NCBI GenBank assembly: GCA_964036045.1
Contig: OZ038395.1
Coordinates: 6,525,753-6,589,752, forward strand
Direction: 5' to 3'
From: Eutreptiella sp. 'Long Island Sound 2002'
Lineage: Eukaryota > Euglenozoa > Euglenophyceae > Eutreptiales > Eutreptiaceae
Length of the DNA stretch: 64,000 bases
Under the pieces are notes generated by a model that saw only the letters and a program-made list of their open reading frames with translations, had not been told where the DNA came from and ran no database searches. Numbering within the stretch: the stretch's first letter is position 1; each line of letters opens with the position of its first letter. Position numbers and translations under genes: made by a program. Shown here in pieces: positions 1 through 10,800 of the stretch.

Positions 1-105
1 ATTTATTTAAATCTTTTCAGACAGATATGGACACTCAGATGTGCATAATAAAATCCGCATCAATTTTCTTCATAGACTGGGATTTTCTGCCGGATAACAA
101 TCAGC
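1..105. other. Left edge, A+T-rich leader, no gene seen
   Basis: A+T-rich sequence leading to the ATG at 106. It could be the LTR end or leader of the family 2 element, because an ORF start follows. I could not match it to the region 3' of the family 2 integrase, so that is unproven. Confidence 0.3.
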
Positions 106-267
106 ATGGACCTTGCTTCAGTTGTTGCTGCTCTCGCCTCCGTTGGTGTCCGAGTATCCGGTTCTACCCCCAATAGCAGCGTTCAGGGAGACTCCTCGCG
201 TGCCTGCCCCACCGGTCTTGCCGGCCCCGAGCCCTCCGGCACAAACATCGACCCAGGGCAGCACTTT
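106..267 (+). pseudogene. Truncated ORF start (possible family 2 gag N-terminus)
   Basis: An ATG at 106 opens a 54-codon frame beginning MDLASVVAAL and ending exactly where LTR-A begins, since the stop codon is the first TGA of the LTR. The peptide is rich in Ala, Ser, Pro and Gly, as many Gag N-termini are, but it has no recognisable domain. It sits on the other side of the outer element from family 2 RT remnants (34637 onward), and the two flanks share a 4 bp target duplication. They were therefore adjacent before the outer insertion. Assignment to family 2 gag rests only on that position; an unrelated host exon is possible. Confidence 0.3.
264..267. repeat. Target site duplication, outer element, left copy
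   Basis: CTTT immediately before LTR-A, matched by CTTT at 34633-34636 after LTR-D. An A also precedes CTTT on the left, and the LTR itself ends in A on the right, so a 5 bp reading is possible. The non-autonomous element (CTAC, preceded by G) shows that 4 bp is the better length. Confidence 0.75.
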
Positions 268-3211
268 TGACGCGTTCCCGTGGGGGGCCGGCCACGGGAC
301 GCTGCGGTGGACACACGCAAGTGAGCAGGCAGGCAAAGCACTACGCTCACAAGGGCATCAATGCGTTGTCATGTGACAAAGCGTTTCAGAATCCTTGCCA
401 CTCTGCAAAGAGGGAACGAAAGTATGTACCGCAACACATCAGGATATGTACACATGGGGTTAAGACTGGACTGGGGTAAGGGCATCACAGGACCATAGAC
501 ACTCAGTCCCAACTCATATCCCAATCCCAGGTCCGACCCTCTCAGTGGCTGATGGGGGCGGGGGCTCAAACACAACCCATGCCCTGCTCAGTCCGGACCC
601 TGAAACCCTGCCAATAGGGGGGGTGTCCCGCCCAGCCACAGGCGAGTTCCTGGGAACCAAGCTGCTCCAAGGCCAACCGACAGTGGCTCCCTATGCTCCC
701 TTAACGGCAGGTCCCAACTCCACTCTGAGCCAGAGATATGGCCCCGCCATCATCACCCAGGAGTTGGTAGCTGAAAATGGGCTGTTTCAGCCCAAACTGA
801 AATTAACTCAAAAATCCCCAAAATTGACCCCTCGTCCGGACCTGCCAGAGGTAGGGACGAGGCAACTGACCCTGTGCCCTTCGAGTACGAACTCCCTGGA
901 GCCCTCACCCAACTTGGTTCCCTCTGAGGTCCCGGCATCAGGGCAACACGGATGAGTCAAGTGGGGTCATGATGCCAAAATCACCAAAATTGGCGTCATT
1001 CCCACGCGTGGCTCGCTCGGCCAAGGTAAGGCCAATGGCTCACAGGATAGGAGGCAGGACCTAGGACTTATATCTGAGTGCACAACTTGGATTTAGCTCC
1101 GGGCTCCCTGTGGGCTTAGAGAAATGGGGCCGCCAATTGACCACACGGAAGGGGGAAATTGGGGTCCCAAAATTGGGTCATTTTGGCTGCCTGAAATGAG
1201 CCAAAATTCGGTGTGCTCCCAATAGAATATCTCCACGCCGGCTTGGAGATCAGATCCGCCATTCCATACGTGATCCACCGGGAGTCCAACGGAGACTCCC
1301 ATGCCCTTGGCTCTCAAAGATCTCCATGCCACCTGGCGTGGTGACGATCCCAATTGGATCCACAAATGCAAAAATGGCAAAATTGCCCATATTCAACTTG
1401 GCCTAGCGCCTTAACGAAGGCGGCTCCGCTTCGCCCACGTGGTGTGTGGACCATGGGGACCATTACCCATAACACCCATGTCATATATGGTCCATTGGTC
1501 CATGCGTCCGGCGTGCACGAGGGTTAGAACATAGTGCACGGCGGGCAACAAAAGTAGAAAATTGCTCAAAATGGTCAAAAATGCGCACACTCATGGTTGG
1601 GGCAAATGAGGCACATGCCTGACTTGGACCCGAGTGTGCCATAGGATTGATATCAAGTCATATGTGTCCAACATATCTTTGGGGCGTCGCCCAACTCCTC
1701 CGGTATTGGGAATGGCAGGGTCGCCAAGTGAGCCCATGATTTGGGATAGTCCCAAATCGCCAACATGGCGGCCACGGTATGCCAAGCCTAAGAGGAGTTA
1801 TTCGCCGGGTCCAAGATATGTTGGCTACCCAAGTGTGTACCCTCATAACATACTTGGGTCATGATGTCAATTGAGCGCAACGTTGAGATACACGGTCGCC
1901 ACTTGACATCATGACGAGCCAAAAATGGCAAAATTGGCACAAAGACACACAAAAGTGCATTGAAAGGTGCACAATTATATTATAATATCTTTGGCTTGGA
2001 TCGTGCAATCAACTAATCCTTCTAAACACAATGACTTGACACCAATGACCTTCGATCCCACATATGTGCTCCACTTGGGGCGCCTTGAAAGGTTACGAGC
2101 GCTACTTCCCAAGTGGGCACATGAAAATATGGAAAATTGCAAAATACACACCTTGCTCCCAACGCATCGCTTCGGGGTCGCCATACAAGCTTCCCTTCAC
2201 GAAGGTTAGGCTTGCAATTGACCGTAGGGAGTATGGAGAACGGGCTTGCACAATGTGAGGTCCATTGGCGGGCTTGGCGTGGAGTAATGGACCCGCCAAA
2301 TGGGCACACAACACAACACATGGCACATACCACATATTGCCCAAAAAGGCAGCTCCCACCACGATATGTCATGCCCCTCCAAGGGCATAACTTTGTGTCA
2401 ATCGCTCATAGGAACTCAAGGAGAGTTCCTATGCAACACCAACACTTGCGCGCTACACTCGGAAGTTATGATAACGCACGCAATGTCATGGCCAAAGAGT
2501 TATAACGCAAACTCTACCCTCTTGACCATGATCCATTACACTAGCGCGCACGTGTGGAAACGCAAGGCATATAATGCTTCCTAAATTACGTCGGGAGTAT
2601 TGTGAATACATCCCACGTTTCCTTATCGTCGATACTCGCAAGCGGCACGAGATATGACCTTCACAAGTGGCCTCACGAATCAACTTTGTTTTGCCCATAT
2701 CTTTGAGACAAATGGGGGGCAAGAGAAAAGGAAAGTTGCTTCGTGCATAGGGAAGCACGTAGGTCCACTCGAAGGAGGTCAAATCAAGTGCGGGGATGTC
2801 GAAGTCGAAAATCTGATTTCGACATCCTGAAAAATTCGGATTAAGGTTGCGAGTATTAATTGTGAAAATTGCGGAAGCATCCATGCAGTTCCTGGCGACT
2901 TTGGAGCCTTCGTGACGGATTGCGTTAAAATTTCCATTATAAACAGTTAAACTGGCGGTTACGGTAAATTCGCGATCCAACCGCCAGCAGTCAAAATAGT
3001 GAATATCAGAACGGAAGCGTAAAAATTGACGGAAACAATATGAAAATAAAACCCTGTTGATTCCTGATATTCTGATACACAAATCTCCGCTGGCGGTGCA
3101 TCGGTTGCCGATGCGGGGCTTCACGGCACGGAACACGCCGTACATGGGGTTAGTGGACCGGAGACCGGTTGTATGCCGTAACCTGGCCATGGGGTTCTGG
3201 GTACCGCTTCA
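268..3211 (-). repeat. LTR-A (3' LTR of outer family 1 element)
   Basis: 2944 bp, with TG...CA ends in either orientation. It carries an ORF of 234 codons at 2486-3190 (minus). It also has a conserved inverted repeat (arms 1858-1870 and 1903-1915), an 11 bp hairpin (2407-2433) and a TATA-like block (1975-1988). On the element strand it is preceded by the polypurine tract at 3212-3224. Confidence 0.93.
2486..3190 (-). CDS. ORF of 234 codons inside LTR-A
   Basis: Starts with ATG 21 bp inside the LTR on the element strand (context CCCCATGGCC) and has no recognised domain. It is the same ORF as in LTR-B, C and D. The B/C version differs from this one by many amino-acid changes (Ile/Thr, Asn/Ile, Arg/Cys and others), and the older LTR-E lacks the ORF, so it may be chance. 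Confidence 0.25.
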   Translation of the reverse strand: MARLRHTTGLRSTNPMYGVFRAVKPRIGNRCTASGDLCIRISGINRVLFSYCFRQFLRFRSDIHYFDCWRLDREFTVTASLTVYNGNFNAIRHEGSKVARNCMDASAIFTINTRNLNPNFSGCRNQIFDFDIPALDLTSFEWTYVLPYARSNFPFLLPPICLKDMGKTKLIREATCEGHISCRLRVSTIRKRGMYSQYSRRNLGSIICLAFPHVRASVMDHGQEGRVCVITLWP

Positions 3212-3395
3212 CCCCCCTCCTTAGAGCAAACCCTGGGGGGGCTCGATAATACCCACGCATGGCAGCGGGTACCCAGGACCACCTCCTGAAAGGGGGGGTG
3301 GTGTCACATCCTCACTTCAGTAAGTCACAGTAAGATAGGTATCCCACAGTGGGATAGGTATGCTGCTGTAACAGCTCGTAGCACAAGTATAGTAT
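3212..3395 (-). other. Outer element 3' end: polypurine tract and tail of 3' noncoding region
   Basis: On the element strand the last bases before LTR-A read CTAAGGAGGGGGG (3212-3224), a canonical polypurine tract for plus-strand priming. The rest matches 6342-6525 of the inner copy. The inner element integrated at the right end of this piece, and the outer sequence resumes at 20586. Confidence 0.85.
3392..3395. repeat. Target site duplication, inner element, left copy
   Basis: GTAT before LTR-B, matched by GTAT at 20586-20589 after LTR-C. Removing 3396-20589 rejoins outer sequence into a stretch (AGTATCAAGTATCAAG) that is found uninterrupted in the inner copy near 6525-6540. This proves the nesting. 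Confidence 0.9.
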
Positions 3396-6341
3396 TGACG
3401 CGTTCCCGTGGGGGGCCGGCCACGGGACGCTGCGGTGACACGCACAAGTGAGCAGGCAGGCAAGGCACTACGCTCACAAGGGCATCAATACGCCTGTGTC
3501 ATGTGACAAAGCGTTTCAGAATCCTTGCCACTCTGCAAAGAGGGAACGAAAGTATGTACAGCAACACATCAGGATATGTACACATGGGGTTAAGACTGGA
3601 CTGGGGTAAGGGCATCAAGGGACAATAGACACTCAGTCCCGACTCATATCCCAATCCCAGGTCCGACCCTCTCAGTGGCTGATGGGGGCGGGGGCTCAAA
3701 CACAACCCATGCCCTGCTCAGTCCGGACTCTGAAACCCTGCCAATGGGAGAGGTGTCCCGCACAGCCACAGGCGAGTTCCTGGGAACCAATGGGCTCCAA
3801 AGCCAACCGACAGTGGCTCCCTATGCTCCCTTAACGGCAGGTCCCAACTCCACTCTGAGCCAGAGATATGGCTCCGCCCTTATCACCCAGGAGTTGGTAG
3901 CTGAAAATGGGCTGTTTCAGCCCAGACTGAAATTAGCTTGAAAAACTCCAAAATTGACCCCTCGTCCGGACCCGCCAGAGGTAGAGACGAGGCAACTGAC
4001 CCTATGCCCTTCGAGTACGAACTCCCTGGAGCCCTCACCCAACCTGGTTCCCTCTGAGGTCCCGGCATCAGGGCAACACGGATGAGTCAAGTGGGGTCAT
4101 GATGCCAAAATCACCAAAATTGGCGTCGTTCCCACGCGCGGCTCTCTCGGCCAAGGTGAGGCCAATGGCTCACAGGGTAGGAGGCAGGACCTAGGACTTA
4201 TATCTGAGTGTACAACTTGGATTTAGGTCCGGGCTCCCTATGGGCTTAGAGAAATGGGGCCGCCAATTGACCACACGGAAGGGGGAAATTGGGGTCCCAA
4301 AATTGGGTCATTTTGGCTGCTTGAAATGAGCCAAAATTCGGTGTGCTCCCAATAGTATATCTCCACGCCGGCTTGGAGATCGGATCCGCCATTCCATACG
4401 TGATCCACCGGGAGTCCAACGGAGACTCCCATGCCCTTGGCTCTCAAAGATCTCCATGCCACTCGGCGTGGTGACGATCCCAATTGGGTCCACAAATGCA
4501 AAAATGGTAAAATTGCCCATACTCAATTTGGCCTAGCGCCTTGACGAAGGCGGCTCCGCTTCGCCCACGTGGTGTGTGGACCATGGGGACCATTACCCAT
4601 AACACCCATGTCATATATGGTCCATTGGTCCATGCGTCCGGCGTGCACGAAGGTTAGAACATGGGGCACGGCGGGCAGCAAAAGTGGAAAAATGCTCAAA
4701 ATGGCCAAAATTGCGCACGCTCATGGTTAGGGCAAATGAAGCACGTGCCCGGCTTGGACCGGAGTGTGCCATAGGATTGATGTCAAGTCATATGTGTCCA
4801 ACATATCTTTGGGGCGTCGCCCAACTCCTCCGGTATTGGGAATGGCAGGGTCGCCAAGTGAGCCCATGATTTGGGATAGTCCCAAATCGCCAACATGGCG
4901 GCCACGGTATGCCAAGCCTAAGAGGAGTTGTTCGCCGGGTCCAAGATATGTTGGCTACCGAAGTATGTACCCTCATAACATACTTGGGTCATGATGTCAA
5001 TTGAGCGCATCGTTGAGATACATGGTCGCCATTTGACCTCATGACGAGCCAAAAATGGCAAAATTGACACAATGACACACAAAAGTGCCTTGAAAGGCGC
5101 ACAATTATATTATAATATCTTCGGCTTGGATCGTGCAATCAACTAACCCTTCTAAACACAATGCCTTGACACCAATGACCTTCGATCCCGCATATGTGCT
5201 CCACTTGGGGCGCTTTGAAAGGTTGCGAGCGCTGCCTTCCAAGTGGGCACATGAAAATATGGAAAATTGTAAAACACACACCTTGCTCCCAACGCATCGC
5301 TTCGGGATCACCACACAAGCTTCCCTTCACGAAGGTTAGGCATGCAATTGACCGTAGGGAGTACGGAGAAGGGGCTTGCACAATATGAGGTCCATTGGCG
5401 GGCTTGTCTTGGAGCAATGGGCCCGCCAAATGGGCACGCAACACAACACATGGCACATACCATATATTGCCCAAAAATGTAGCTCCCACCACGATATGTC
5501 ATGCCCCTCCAAGGGCATAACTTTGGGTCAATCGCTCATAGGAACTCAAGGAGAGTTCCTATGCAACACCAACACTTGCGCGCTACACTCGAAAGTTATC
5601 TTAACGCACGCAACATCATGGCCAAAGAGTTATAGCGCAAACTCTACCCTCTTGACCATGATCCATTACACTAGCGCGCATGTGTGGAAACGCAAGGCAT
5701 ATAAAGCTTCCTAAATTACGTCGGGAGTATTGTGAATACATCCCACGTTTCCTTATCGTCAATACTCGCAAGCAACACGAGATATGACCTTCACAAGTGG
5801 CCTCACGAATCAACTTTGTTTTGCCCATATCTTTAAGACAAATGGAGGGCAGGATAAAAGGGAAGTTGATTCGTGCATACGGAAGCACGTAGGTCCACTC
5901 GAAAGAGGTCAAATCAAGTGCGGGGATGTCGAAGTCGAAAATCCGATTTCGACATCCTGAAAAATTCGGATTAAGGTTGCGAGTATTAATTATGAAAATG
6001 GCGGAAGCATCCATGCAGTTCCTGGCGACTTTGGAGCCTTCGTGACGGATAACGTTAAAATTTCCATTATAAACAGTTAAACTGGCGGTTACGGTAAGGT
6101 CGCGAACCAACCGCCAGCAGTCAAAACAGTGAGTATCGGAACGAAAGCATAAAAATTGACGGAAACAATATGAAAATAAAACCCTGTTGATTCCTGATGT
6201 TCTGATACACAAATCTCCGCTGGCGGTGCATCGGATGCCGATGCGGGGCTTCACGGCACGGAACACGCCGTGCATGGGGTTAGTGGACCGGAGACCGGTT
6301 GTATGCCGTAACCTGGCCATGGGGTTCTGGGTACCGCTTCA
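3396..6341 (-). repeat. LTR-B (3' LTR of inner element)
   Basis: 2946 bp, almost identical to LTR-C. It contains the 234-codon ORF (5616-6320), inverted-repeat arms 4988-5000 and 5033-5045 (12 of 13 paired), an 11 bp hairpin (5537-5563) and a TATA-like block (5105-5118). Confidence 0.95.
5616..6320 (-). CDS. ORF of 234 codons inside LTR-B
   Basis: Same LTR-internal ORF as in LTR-A, C and D, and the product is identical to the LTR-C copy. No domain recognised. Being in the 3' LTR it would not be on the element's main transcript unless read from downstream. Confidence 0.25.
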   Translation of the reverse strand: MARLRHTTGLRSTNPMHGVFRAVKPRIGIRCTASGDLCIRTSGINRVLFSYCFRQFLCFRSDTHCFDCWRLVRDLTVTASLTVYNGNFNVIRHEGSKVARNCMDASAIFIINTRNLNPNFSGCRNRIFDFDIPALDLTSFEWTYVLPYARINFPFILPSICLKDMGKTKLIREATCEGHISCCLRVLTIRKRGMYSQYSRRNLGSFICLAFPHMRASVMDHGQEGRVCAITLWP

Positions 6342-6354
6342 CCCCCCTCCTTAG
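6342..6354 (-). promoter_or_regulatory. Polypurine tract of inner element
   Basis: Minus-strand CTAAGGAGGGGGG directly abutting the 3' LTR start TGAAGCGGTA. It is identical at 3212-3224 (outer) and at 37232-37244 (non-autonomous element). Expected role: RNase H-resistant primer for plus-strand DNA synthesis. Confidence 0.8.
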
Positions 6355-7834
6355 AGCAAACCCTGGGGGGGCTCGATAACACCCACGCATGGCAGCGGGT
6401 ACCCAGGACCATCCCTGCAAGGGGGGGGGGGTTGTCACATCCTCACCTCAGTAAGTCACAGTAAGATAGGTATCCCACAGTGGGATAGGTATGCTGCTGT
6501 AACAGCTCGTAGCACACGTATAGTATCAAGTATCAAGTCCCGGGTCCTGGCGGCGATTGTTCGGCATCCAAAGGACCCGTTAACCCATACCAGGCGCACC
6601 GGGTGCCGGCTGCTACGGTCACCACCACAGTGGCAGTGGCATACACGGCCAACATAGGCGTCACACGACGGCCGAGGTGGCCCCACAAGTCGAGAGCGAC
6701 CACAAAGATCCATCAGGCTACCCCAAGCTTCCCAAGGCCCGCCGACTGGGGAGAGTCCCCACGGGTCCTTCCTCGGGCGCACCATGTCCATATCCATACG
6801 ACGCGAGTCCAGAGTGCCATAGTCGAACTCCTTACGAACCCCAAATCGTAAGGGAACTCCTCCTGAAGGGATCGGGCATCAAGGCCGTCTTTTCCCTCGC
6901 CCTATTACCACGAAGCGTGGCCATACATGAGGGAGTCCTCATGCAGTGTGGGCGGAGGCGTCGACTCCTCAAACCACCAGTTTCCCAGGCAGACTGACCG
7001 AGGTCAGGAGCACCGGAGGCCGCCATCCGAATGCAAGTGCGTCTGCAAATCGGTAGGCTCACACTGGGACTGACAGTGGCGGACCGCTGGGAGTGTAGTC
7101 AGGCAACTGGGCTTCCCGCCTGGCGCCATCAGGATCTCCACACACACAGCGAATAGGGCAACACGGTATCACGGGCACTCAAACAGTAGAATCTGTATTC
7201 AAGTACTGGTCCAGGCTGGACCAGGCTGTAAGGATATGTACACGGCGACTCAAGGCGCCTCTGTACCCCGATTCGTGGTGAGAAACAGTCCATCCCTCAG
7301 CGATGGGCTGATGACACTTAACATACAGATGCACATATCCTGGAAGGCAGAAAAACAAGCAACAATTTGAGTAAATAGGCGTGTAAACACACTCAGAACA
7401 GAGTGCCAAACCACGCCACGGTCAGGATAAGGCAAATGCAGGAGGATGGACAGGATAACGCCTGAGTTCAGGCATATATAGTCTCGAGACACACGTCGAC
7501 TGGTCTGGATTCCGCAAATGCCATGGAACCAGACCACACACCAAAAATCGCAATGCCGATGACAGCGGCATCCGTTGCGCAACGTCGTATGGGCTTCAAG
7601 GCCCCAAGAGCTCAAAAATATGAAGGTCAGTCGCCCTACCTGGTTTCCCAAGGATTCAGCAGGGGGGGGAGTGACGAATAGAAGAAAAGAGGGGCCATCC
7701 TCCTCTGGATTCAGCAGGGGGGGGGTATATGGCCACTCTGTCACCGAAAGATGGAAGAGAGCAAGCAAGTAAGGGACGGTTCGTCGGCCTCACAAGCGCC
7801 TCAAGGTACATCAGGGGAGAGCTCAGGGCGCTGA
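6355..7834 (-). other. 3' noncoding region of inner element
   Basis: About 1.5 kb between the Pol stop and the polypurine tract. It is retained in the outer copy (20590-21893). No ORF with family resemblance. It has two copies of ATTCAGCAGG followed by a G-run (near 7653 and 7710), and an 18 bp block CGCCATCAGGATCTCCAC (near 7124) that recurs in the non-autonomous element's LTR (near 36645). Packaging or dimerisation signals could lie here; that is inference. Confidence 0.6.
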
Positions 7835-10800
7835 TCAGGCACCCCTGGCTGCAATCGCCCGGGTGAGTGCTGCCAAGTCCGAAACGTGGATCTTGGTCTT
7901 GTTCCTGCGGATGTACTCCATGAAGGGAGTATTGACCCGCGGCACGAATGAGGAGACGGGTTCCCAGGTGTCGTGGGACGGCCCATAGCCTCGCCAACGA
8001 ACCTTGAACTCCAGACCTCCGGGTGCCGAGGCCTTCGGACGCTGAGCCAGGATCTTCTCGACAGTGTAGTCGTCCTGCTCAGCATAGTCGTCGTCCGAGT
8101 CGGCCTCATGTCTGGCATAGTCCAGGGACACATGTCGGCCACGGAGGTCGGGTTCCCGCGCACGGAGTTGACTCTCGTGGCGCTCCCGGAACTGTCCGTG
8201 ACCCACCTTGATGCGGTAGGTGTCCTCACCAATCCTGCGGACCACCTCGCCGGGTGTGAACCAGGTCTTGGTGCGGTGGGTGCCCATGGGGCGGGGTCTG
8301 ATCACCCACACCGGGTCTCCCACCCTGAACTTCTGCGCTGTCGAGCTCGGGGCGGACTTCTGACGCTCAGCATGCTCCTTCTCCAGCTGCTGGCGGATGT
8401 CCCGCGCCGTTTGCTCCTGCCGCGCGAAGAACTCCTTGGCATCCATAGCCATGCCATCACCAGACAAGGGAAGTCCCCTACCCAGGGGGTCCCTGCCAAA
8501 CAGAATCTGGTGAGGGGACAAACCGCCCGGAGTGGGGGTGTCATGATGGGCCTTTAGAGCAGGCCACATCTCCTCGAACCAGTTCCGCCGTGGATTGGTG
8601 ATGTGGATCTTGCGCAGCTTCTCGAACAGCTGCCGTCCAGCCACTTCAGCACGGCCGTTAGACCGGCTGAGATAGGCGACGCTCTTGGCATGTCGTATTC
8701 CCATGAGGGAACACATAGCCTTGAACCAGCCACCAGTAAACTGGGGCCCTCGGTCACTGCAAATGGTGCGGGGGATGTCAAAGACGGTCAGCCAATGACG
8801 AATCATCATGACTGCCACTTCCTTGGCAAGCAATCCCTTTTTGCGTGCCGGAACGGCTACAACGTAGCCGCTGTGGCGGTCCACACAGAGAACCACACAG
8901 TCAAAGGTCTCCTTGCCAATGTGCACTTCGGGCATGGAGAAGACGTCCATGGCCACGCTCTCCATGGGCTGGTCAGGAACCGGGGTCCATTGGGGTTCCC
9001 CCTTGACGTTCCGGTTATCGGGATTGCAGGCCTGACAGACCGAGCAACCCTTCCTGACCTTCTTGATGGCGGTGTAGAGAACGATATGGTCGATCTCGAA
9101 CCGACGCTGCATGTCAAGAGCTTGCTTCTTGACCCCTGGGTGCAGCATGTGGTGGTGCCAAGCTTCACACAGCTCGAGCACTCGGGACTCTGGGACTAGC
9201 AGCTTACCATTCCGGTAGAGCTTGCCATCTTCCTCAGTCAGCCCCTTTGGCCACTTCTGCCCGTCGTCAGGGTCGGTCACAGCCCTATACTCGGCCGCAA
9301 AGGCCTCAGACTTGGCGTAATCGTCGGTCCAGTCGTCCTGGAGGCAAGACTCTGGGAAGAGGTGCTTGTCGGACTCCACTCCCACAGGGGGTGCCGGACC
9401 GGGCCTTCCGCCCGCGGCACCCACAGGGGCGAGTACACTGACCGCTCTGCTCACCCTCGAAGCGAGGGGGGCATCTGCGGCCATGACGACGAAGCATTTG
9501 GCACCCTCCTCCTCCATCAGGCGCTCCATTTCAATGATCTTCTTGGCTTCAGCGGTCTCAGCCTCATCGCCATGGGCAGAGATGTCCTGCATGCCCTTGC
9601 TGGCGGGATAGGCCCACCTACTGAGACAGTCCGCCACGGTGTTATCCTTTCCAGGAATATAAACAACCGTAAGGTCGAACTTGGCCAAGGTCTCGTGCCA
9701 TCTTGCCCGTCGGGAGGCGGGACCTGAGGGGGTGTCCACGTGCTCCTTGTGCCATGACTGCAGACTCTGATGGTCGGTGCAGACGGTGACGGGATGGAGG
9801 GCTATGTACCCAGCCCATTTCCTGAGAGCCATGACGATGGCATACGCCTCCTTTTCACGGGGCGTCCACGTCCGTCTCTGGCCTTCCGCCAGGACTCGGC
9901 TCCAGAAGGCCACGGGCACGTGCCTCCCATCGTCAAGCACTTGCTCCAACACAGCCCCAATGGCGTAGTCGGAAGCGTCGGTGCGCAGGACGAACCCTCG
10001 GTCGGGATCCACGAGGTGCAGACCCACTGCGGATAGCAGCGCCTGCTTCATCCCCTCAAAGGCACGGTCGGACTCTTCAGTCCAGACCAGAGCCTTCTTG
10101 GACCCCTTCTTGGTCTCCTCTCGGTTGCCCTTGAGCATGGTCGTCATGGGGGCTGCATACTCGGCATACATCTTGATATACCCCGAGTAGTAATTGCAGA
10201 ACCCCAAGTACGCCCGTAGCTCAGAGACCGTTTTGGGCTTTTCCCAGTGCTCAATCGCAGCCACCTTGCCAGGTATGGGCTTTCGCTGCCCGTTCCCAAC
10301 TACGTGGCCAGCGAAGACCACCTCGCTTACCGCAATGGTGGCCTTGTCACTGCTGCCCGTGAGTTTGTGCCGAACCAGGAGGTCCAGCACTCGAGTGACG
10401 TCCCTCTCGTGCGCCTCCAGGAGCTCCTCGTAGCTCATGCTGGGGTCCCCGGACGCGATGATCACGTCGTCCACGAAGGGGTCCGCACAGTCGCGCACCG
10501 GCTCAAGCAGGTTCTCCAGCATCCGCTGAAAAGCCGCATTGCCGTTGGTAACGCCCATAGGCATCACCTTCCACTGGAGAGGTCCAAGTGGGGTGCTCAT
10601 GGCTGTGCAGGCACGGGACTCCTCGGCGAGAGGCATCTGATGATAACCATGTTTCAGGTCAATCACCGTGAAGATCCTCCGCCGGTGTTGCTTTTGCAGC
10701 ATGTCCTCTATGAGGGGCAGCGTATAGCTGTCATGCTGCGTTTGGGCGTTCAGGCCGCGGTAATCGACCACGAGCCGCCACTCACCGGCAACCTTCTTGG

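Noticed and set aside
263-267. 5 bp target duplications (ACTTT, AGTAT) for family 1
   Set aside because: The extra A is also the last base of the LTR; the related small element shows 4 bp, and 4 bp keeps TG...CA ends.
7250-7768. Minus-strand ORF in the 3' noncoding region
   Set aside because: Only its last part is shared with the outer copy, the start shifts, and no domain is visible.
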